DNA of 10,584 nucleotides from the NCBI GenBank assembly GCA_031367105.1, contig JANLPG010000094.1, forward strand, positions 1 to 10,584. Direction: 5' to 3'. Below the pieces are notes generated by a model. That model made no database searches, was not told where the DNA came from, and worked only from the letters and a program-made list of their open reading frames with translations. The stretch comes from Palsa-1233 sp031367105. GTDB taxonomy: Bacteria > Gemmatimonadota > Gemmatimonadetes > Gemmatimonadales > GWC2-71-9. The position numbers and the translations under genes are program-made. Positions 6,262-10,584 of the stretch are shown one piece after another. Every line of letters begins with the position of its first letter. Positions within the stretch are counted from its first letter, which is position 1.

Positions 6262-8296
6262 GTCGGACCACTCGAGGATACAGCCACAACAACAGCCCCA
6301 TAATCAGGAACGCGGCGACGAGGAAGACGGCGCTGCGATAGCGTGCCAGTTTCGAGGTAGCCCCTGCACCCGTCAGATCGAGTCGCCAGCCGGCATTCGC
6401 GATCGTGAGCTGGCGCGCCGGCCCGTGTTCGCCCCGCACCACGAGGTCGCCTCGAACACCGAACCAGCCATAGGGTGCCAGCGTCTCGCGCACCAGATCC
6501 GCGAGCGGTTGACCGTTCTGGAGTGTGTGGTGCAGCAGCAGGACATCTTCGCCATTGCGCTCCCACCCCTGCATCGCCGCGTAGGGCGCCGACGGGGTGA
6601 ACTCGTCCCAGACCTTGCCATCGCGATCTCGCAGCCGGAACCCTTCGGTGCGCACTGGTGCGTCGAGGGTGTTCGCGAGTCCGGTCGTTCCGATGGCGAG
6701 CAGCGGGCCGGTGGCGGAGGCGAGATCCCGGGCGAGCCCCGGTGCCAGCGGCGTGCGCGTCGTCTGCTGCATCGCGCCGATGACCTGGGTAGCCAGTTCG
6801 ACCCGGAAGCGGTCGCGCGGCTCGAGCAAGACCGAGAAGTTCGGGACGAACGACGCGGGAAAGCGTCCGAAGCCGGGCGGGATCGCGGTGCGACCGTTCG
6901 TCACGAACGAGGAGGCCTCGTCAATTGTCGCAGTAAAGATCGGACCGCCCAGCAGGCAGCCGCCTTCACCCAGTACCACCTGGAAGCGCACTTCGATCAC
7001 GTTGTCGCGGCGGAGCAGATGCGCTGGTATCGGCACGACGACGTCCAGCGAGCTGTGGTCGAGAACACGGGAATAGATCAGTGCGCCGTTGAGGTGCACG
7101 CGCAACGAACCATTCCCCGTGGGCGGCAGGACCGAATGTTGTGCCACAAGGCGGAACGCGGTTGGCGCGGTGTTGTTCCCGAAGTCCGCGAGCGCGAAGG
7201 GATAGGACGCGACCAGCAACGAGCTCCCCTCGAGGGTCCGGCTGCTGAAGCCCAGCTCCGCGAGTGTATGCGCCCCAGCGGCGTTGTCGGGGGCGTTATG
7301 CTCGAGATCGATTGTGGTGGTCTTGAACGCGGAGGCCGCGATGAGGCTGGCGCCATCGGTGAGCGTGAACAGCTGCCGGGCGTCGCGGCGCGCCGCGATC
7401 GCCAGCACCGTCCCGCGACCACCGGCGGCGCGGGCGATCATCGTACTGCCGCTCGGGCTCCACAGCAGGGCGCGCTCGTACGGACCCGGCTCCGGCATCG
7501 AATCGGCAGTCGGCAACGGTCGTACCTCGAAGACGGTCGCCATGCCGCGATAGTGACGCGCGACGAACGCCGAGGCATCGAGCGCTGCTTGTGCCGCATC
7601 CAGCGACGGCTGCTCGGCGAGATAGAAGGTGACCTTCTTCAACCACGGCGGGAAGAAATCGTTGATGCCACCCACGATCGCCGGAATGCCGCTGAAGCCG
7701 ATCTGACTCGCGGATGTCAGCACGGTCCGGTAGTACAACTGGGCCTGGCAGGCGTCACGGCCGGGGACGTTCAACGCCAGCGTCAGCGTGGCCTTCCCGT
7801 CGACGACGATGGCGTCGCTCAGCGGCAGCGTAATCCGGGAGGAGGTATCGGTCAGCGCCCGCACGGCGAGCACGTGATCGCGCTGCTTCAGCACCAGCGA
7901 AGCGCCCGGCATATTTGGGGTCGGGATGATATGCAGCTGGAGCTCGGTGGCGCGGAGTCCCTCGTTGACCGGAATGGCGATCGTGGTCTCATCGGTCGCA
8001 CCGAGCAGGGTGATGCCGCTCTTGTAGCCGATATCACCCAGGGTGAGAAGCGACGAGCCCGCCGTGTCGGTTGCGCCCGATACCATCACCGGGAGCCGCT
8101 CGCGGGATGCGGTGTCGGCGGCACCATTGCCAGCCGCTCCCGTTCCCCCACGGCCAGCCGCCGAGTCGACGGCGGCAGCTGTCGGCGCGTCCGCGACCGG
8201 CGTCGGCGGCTTCTGCTTGCCGCCGCAGCCGGCCAGCGTGATCAGCACTCCCAATGTGGCTGGCACCCTACTGCGCCACTGTCTTTGCCAAGTCAT
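6239..8296 (-). CDS. bcsB: BcsB-like cellulose synthase periplasmic subunit with lipoprotein signal
   Basis: BcsB partners the synthase BcsA, guiding the nascent glucan through the periplasm and holding BcsA with a C-terminal membrane helix. This 685-aa product shows the duplicated BcsB layout: repeat 1 opens with LLTLGDIGYKSGITLLGATD (83-102) followed by a carbohydrate-binding-like domain and a flavodoxin-like domain (about 210-335); repeat 2 opens with HTLAELGFSSRTLEG (343-357), continues with SLRVHLNGALIYSR (397-410) and GGPIFTATIDE (450-460), and a second flavodoxin-like domain (about 500-645). A C-terminal membrane helix spans 655-674 with a basic cytoplasmic tail. Unusually, the N-terminus has a lipobox LAGC (C24) and then an Ala/Gly/Thr-rich linker to about residue 80. 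ATG 8296 is chosen because AAGGAGG lies 9 bases upstream; the frame extends upstream to 8422, but that would bury the signal peptide. Similarity to E. coli BcsB (779 aa) is recalled, not computed; the polymer need not be cellulose. Confidence 0.85.
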   Translation of the reverse strand: MTWQRQWRSRVPATLGVLITLAGCGGKQKPPTPVADAPTAAAVDSAAGRGGTGAAGNGAADTASRERLPVMVSGATDTAGSSLLTLGDIGYKSGITLLGATDETTIAIPVNEGLRATELQLHIIPTPNMPGASLVLKQRDHVLAVRALTDTSSRITLPLSDAIVVDGKATLTLALNVPGRDACQAQLYYRTVLTSASQIGFSGIPAIVGGINDFFPPWLKKVTFYLAEQPSLDAAQAALDASAFVARHYRGMATVFEVRPLPTADSMPEPGPYERALLWSPSGSTMIARAAGGRGTVLAIAARRDARQLFTLTDGASLIAASAFKTTTIDLEHNAPDNAAGAHTLAELGFSSRTLEGSSLLVASYPFALADFGNNTAPTAFRLVAQHSVLPPTGNGSLRVHLNGALIYSRVLDHSSLDVVVPIPAHLLRRDNVIEVRFQVVLGEGGCLLGGPIFTATIDEASSFVTNGRTAIPPGFGRFPASFVPNFSVLLEPRDRFRVELATQVIGAMQQTTRTPLAPGLARDLASATGPLLAIGTTGLANTLDAPVRTEGFRLRDRDGKVWDEFTPSAPYAAMQGWERNGEDVLLLHHTLQNGQPLADLVRETLAPYGWFGVRGDLVVRGEHGPARQLTIANAGWRLDLTGAGATSKLARYRSAVFLVAAFLIMGLLLWLYPRVVRRELDSPR

Positions 8297-8305
8297 CACG
8301 GTACT

Positions 8306-8312
8306 CCTCCTT
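8306..8312 (-). promoter_or_regulatory. Strong ribosome binding site AAGGAGG of the bcsB-like gene
   Basis: AAGGAGG on the minus strand ends 9 bases before ATG 8296 and lies in the 28-base gap after the GT-C gene. It decides the start and is the strongest such site in the cluster; the other internal genes rely on overlaps with weak sites. Confidence 0.85.
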
Positions 8313-8324
8313 GCCACCAGGCCA

Positions 8325-9869
8325 TCAGCGCCGTCGCCAGATCTCCAGCCCGTCGTCCGCGAAGGCACGGTCGAACCGCACCGCAAACTCGGGGCGTCGG
8401 GCAACGGCGTGCGAAACCGCATCCGTCGTGTCCCGCGAGTCGACGATCACCCAGTCGACCTCCCGCTCCGGTGCCGCCAGCGCCGCCGGACCAAGCTGCC
8501 AGGTCCAGTCGTAGATCCGGTCGCGCAGTTTGATCCGGGTCCGCGGGGAGATGTTTACTGCCCCGTCCACGAGTACTCGCCCCGCGTCGTAATGCTCGGC
8601 GAGCCAGTCTGAGGCCCGCTGCTGCCGGCGATCGCCGTCGCGGATCGCGAGGCCTTCCCGCAGGGCGCCAGCGTTGGCGGGCCAATCGACGGTGAACAGC
8701 GTTCCCTGAGCCAGAATGACTGCCATACCAGCGAGGAGTGTGCCCCGGCGCCACTCCGGGCGCTGATCGAGGAGCCAGGCCCCGGCGAGCGTCAGGCTGA
8801 CTGCCAGCCCCGGGAGGAGCATCACCCCGTAGCGGACGTTGAGGATGCCAGCCGGAGTCGTCCACGGAAGGGCAATGACGCTTTGGCCGGCATAGAGCGC
8901 GAGGATGTTGAAGGGCAGGGCGGCGAGCAGGAGCAGCGCCGGCGCGTTGCGTCGCGTCTGCCGAAACTGCAGCGGCGTCGCCAACAGCCCCAGTATCGTC
9001 ACGAGGATACCGCTGCAGAGCGCGGCAGCACCGAGGTAATAGCCGGAGGCCAGGAGGCGGTGTCCCTTCGTCGGAAGCAACCCACGCGCCGCCAGGGTCG
9101 CCTGCTGTGCCTGTGCCGACCACGCCCCGCGCTGGAATTCGAGGGCATCGCCAAAGAAGGCATAGTTGAAGCCGAACCACGCCAGTGCCATCACCGCGCT
9201 CGGCAGCGCAAACAACGCTGCGTCCCTCAGCCAGCGACGGTCGGCGCGCGCCGAGAGCCAGGCCACAAGCAGCGTCGCCACTGCGACGAAAAACCAGCCA
9301 TCATAGCGACTGCCCACACCCAGCGCGGCAAGCAACCCGGCGATGACCAGGGAGCGTCGGTCGCCTTGGTGATTCCAGCGATCGAGCGCGACGGCCGCCG
9401 TGGTGAGGAAGGCGAGCAGGACCGGTTCCGTCATCGCCGTCGATTGGAGGTAAAGCAGCGAAGGGTTGAACAGGACCAGCGCCGTGCCGCACCACGCGAG
9501 CGCCGGACGTCCGGTGCGTCGCACCAGAAGGTCGTGCACGGCAGCGACGGTCGCGACGAACGCCACGATCCCAACGATGCCACCCGCCAGGCCACCGTAC
9601 CACCAGCGGTCAACCAGCGTGAACGGCAGCAGCAACAGATGTGGAATCGGTAGCCAGACGGTGCCGAGCATCTGCAGTCCAGGTGTCAGGGAGTCGACGA
9701 CACGACGGGCGATATCGAGGTGGGCCTGGGCATCCCAGAATGCGAACACGGCCTGCGCGTGATGCGACCACCACTGTGCCAGGACACCGACCACGAACGC
9801 GACGAGGCCGGCCTGGAAGGCCGGCCTCGCAAAGAGCCGGGGACTGCCGGCTGGTGGCGACAGGGTCAC
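8325..9869 (-). CDS. GT-C fold membrane glycosyltransferase (GT39/ArnT-like)
   Basis: A 514-aa protein with ten or more membrane segments between residues 20 and 390 and a soluble C-terminal domain (about 395-514). Typical GT-C features are an acidic residue in the first periplasmic loop (FWDAQAHLDIARRV, D46), LQMLGTVWLPIPHLLLLP, MTEP (146-149) and GSRYDGW (186-192). Such enzymes take a sugar from a polyprenyl-phosphate carrier and transfer it in the periplasm to a lipid, polymer or protein. The start is GTG 9869, overlapping the TGA of the upstream PEP-CTERM gene by 4 bases (GTGA), so translation is probably coupled; no strong ribosome binding site precedes it. A perfect 12-bp hairpin lies in codons 14-22. 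Its neighbours suggest it glycosylates either the secreted polymer or the PEP-CTERM protein. Fold class firm; donor and acceptor unknown. Confidence 0.8.
   Translation of the reverse strand: MTLSPPAGSPRLFARPAFQAGLVAFVVGVLAQWWSHHAQAVFAFWDAQAHLDIARRVVDSLTPGLQMLGTVWLPIPHLLLLPFTLVDRWWYGGLAGGIVGIVAFVATVAAVHDLLVRRTGRPALAWCGTALVLFNPSLLYLQSTAMTEPVLLAFLTTAAVALDRWNHQGDRRSLVIAGLLAALGVGSRYDGWFFVAVATLLVAWLSARADRRWLRDAALFALPSAVMALAWFGFNYAFFGDALEFQRGAWSAQAQQATLAARGLLPTKGHRLLASGYYLGAAALCSGILVTILGLLATPLQFRQTRRNAPALLLLAALPFNILALYAGQSVIALPWTTPAGILNVRYGVMLLPGLAVSLTLAGAWLLDQRPEWRRGTLLAGMAVILAQGTLFTVDWPANAGALREGLAIRDGDRRQQRASDWLAEHYDAGRVLVDGAVNISPRTRIKLRDRIYDWTWQLGPAALAAPEREVDWVIVDSRDTTDAVSHAVARRPEFAVRFDRAFADDGLEIWRRR
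9803..9829 (-). other. Perfect 12-bp stem-loop inside the start of the GT-C gene
   Basis: CGAGGCCGGCCT (9803-9814) and AGGCCGGCCTCG (9818-9829) are exact inverted repeats around a 3-base centre (GGA). It lies 37-63 bases downstream of the PEP-CTERM stop codon in the direction of transcription. No T-run follows, so it is not a classic terminator; it may block 3' exonuclease decay or slow transcription after the first gene. Confidence 0.5.
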
Positions 9870-10584
9870 TCGACGGTCGATGCCCCGCGGCGGCGGCGGC
9901 GCAACGCCCCGCCGAGGCCAGCCAGGCCGGTCGCGAGCAGGGTCAGCGTCGCCGGTTCCGGCACTACTTCAGCCGGGACACTCACCGTCTCGGCGTCGAG
10001 CGCAAAGATGGCGTTGTTGAAGTCCCAGTCGCTGTGGACGTACGTCACATCCTCAAAGCCGAAGAGATTCTTCCCGGCCGTGTTCGGCACCAATCCCTGG
10101 CCGCCGTTACCCGGAACACCGTTGGGGAAGAGGGCCGGGGGGAAATACGCCAGATGCCCGAGTCCGTCGCCATTGCGCGCCGGATTGCCGGAGAAAAACC
10201 AGTTGAAGCCGTCGCCCTGGTTGACCATCAGTCCGAAGATGATCTCGGAGCCAGTGGTCCAGGCGAAGCTGGTGACCAGCGGAACGCTGAGGTAACCATT
10301 GGCGCTGACGCCAAACGGTTTGGTGAAGAGTGAGGTCCCCACCGGGCTCCCGCAACCGATCCACCCGAAACAATCGTTCGCCAGGTTCTGATTGTACTGT
10401 GCGGCCGTGAATGCAAAAATCGTGTGGCCGAAATAGGTGGTGGCTTCCCAACCGTAGTAGCTCGCGGTGACCTGATTGCCCGTCGCCAGGATGCCGCCGG
10501 TCAACCCGAAATTGGAGGCGTAGGTCTTCGGCGGATCGTCGGCACGCAACGAGACCGCGGCGACGGTGCCGAGCAGGGTGAGCA
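9866..10584 (-). CDS. PEP-CTERM sorting domain surface protein (partial, start beyond window)
   Basis: The frame is open to the right window edge, giving 238 visible residues; an internal TTG at 10549 is not the true start. The first visible residues, LTLLGTVAAVSLRADD, are the hydrophobic core and cleavage region of a signal peptide, so the true start is probably only a few codons outside. The mature part is rich in Gly, Asn, Phe and Tyr with two Cys close together (DCFGWIGCG). The C-terminus is a textbook PEP-CTERM signal: VPEPAT, then a hydrophobic helix (TLLATGLAGLGGAL), then an Arg tract. In this family the signal is cut by an exosortase during export to the surface, and PEP-CTERM genes often occur in bacteria with exopolysaccharide loci. 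No exosortase gene is in the window. The stop overlaps the following gene by 4 bases, making it part of the polysaccharide operon. The function of the mature domain is unknown. Confidence 0.85.
   Translation of the reverse strand, partial: LTLLGTVAAVSLRADDPPKTYASNFGLTGGILATGNQVTASYYGWEATTYFGHTIFAFTAAQYNQNLANDCFGWIGCGSPVGTSLFTKPFGVSANGYLSVPLVTSFAWTTGSEIIFGLMVNQGDGFNWFFSGNPARNGDGLGHLAYFPPALFPNGVPGNGGQGLVPNTAGKNLFGFEDVTYVHSDWDFNNAIFALDAETVSVPAEVVPEPATLTLLATGLAGLGGALRRRRRGASTVE

Noticed and set aside
8297..8422. N-terminal extension of the bcsB-like gene to 8422
   Set aside because: It would overlap the GT-C gene by nearly 100 bases, place 42 polar residues before the lipoprotein signal and ignore the AAGGAGG site.
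6425..8533. 702-codon plus-strand open frame opposite the bcsB-like gene
   Set aside because: Its translation is Arg/Gly/Gln-rich with no recognisable motif, while the minus strand encodes a coherent BcsB-family protein with lipobox and strong ribosome binding site. High GC leaves antisense frames open.
9886..9903. CGG trinucleotide run
   Set aside because: It encodes the Arg tract of the PEP-CTERM signal; ordinary for this family, although copy number could vary.
1..10584. CRISPR arrays, tRNA or rRNA genes, insertion sequences
   Set aside because: No regular spaced repeats, no cloverleaf or rRNA-like stretches, and no transposase-like product were seen.

Overview
This is high-GC chromosomal DNA with dense gene packing, little intergenic space and many GTG starts or 4-base start/stop overlaps. 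A PEP-CTERM protein, a double-membrane style envelope system (lipoprotein signal, probable outer-membrane barrel) and the protein sequence style suggest a Gram-negative environmental bacterium. Gemmatimonadota is my best guess, but the phylum is an inference from style and not proven here.

Layout. Positions 1-803 (minus strand) hold the N-terminal 267 residues of an ABC-F ATPase of the Uup type, cut by the window edge. A 205-base divergent intergenic region (804-1008) follows. A glycerol-3-phosphate dehydrogenase-like flavoprotein (1009-2160, plus) lacks the usual C-terminal domain. It converges on the end of a long minus-strand gene cluster that fills 2248-10584.

The cluster, in transcription order from right to left, is: a PEP-CTERM surface protein (cut at its N-terminus by the window end); a GT-C type multi-membrane glycosyltransferase (514 aa); a BcsB-like periplasmic cellulose-synthase subunit with a lipobox (685 aa); a processive family 2 glycosyltransferase carrying an N-terminal MshEN cyclic-di-GMP-binding domain (613 aa); a second GT-C-like membrane protein (460 aa); and a small probable outer-membrane barrel (274 aa). 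Junctions are a 4-base overlap, a 28-base gap with a strong ribosome binding site, a 23-base overlap, a 32-base overlap and a 4-base overlap, so this is almost certainly one operon.

Taken together it looks like an exopolysaccharide synthase/secretion system. The GT2 would polymerise sugar at the inner membrane under c-di-GMP control, the BcsB-like protein would guide the chain through the periplasm, the barrel may form or help form the outer-membrane exit, and the GT-C proteins may add sugars from lipid carriers to the polymer or to the PEP-CTERM protein. It resembles a cellulose synthase locus in which the PilZ domain of BcsA is replaced by an MshEN domain and in which no BcsC- or BcsZ-like gene is present within the window. 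The polymer made cannot be read from sequence.
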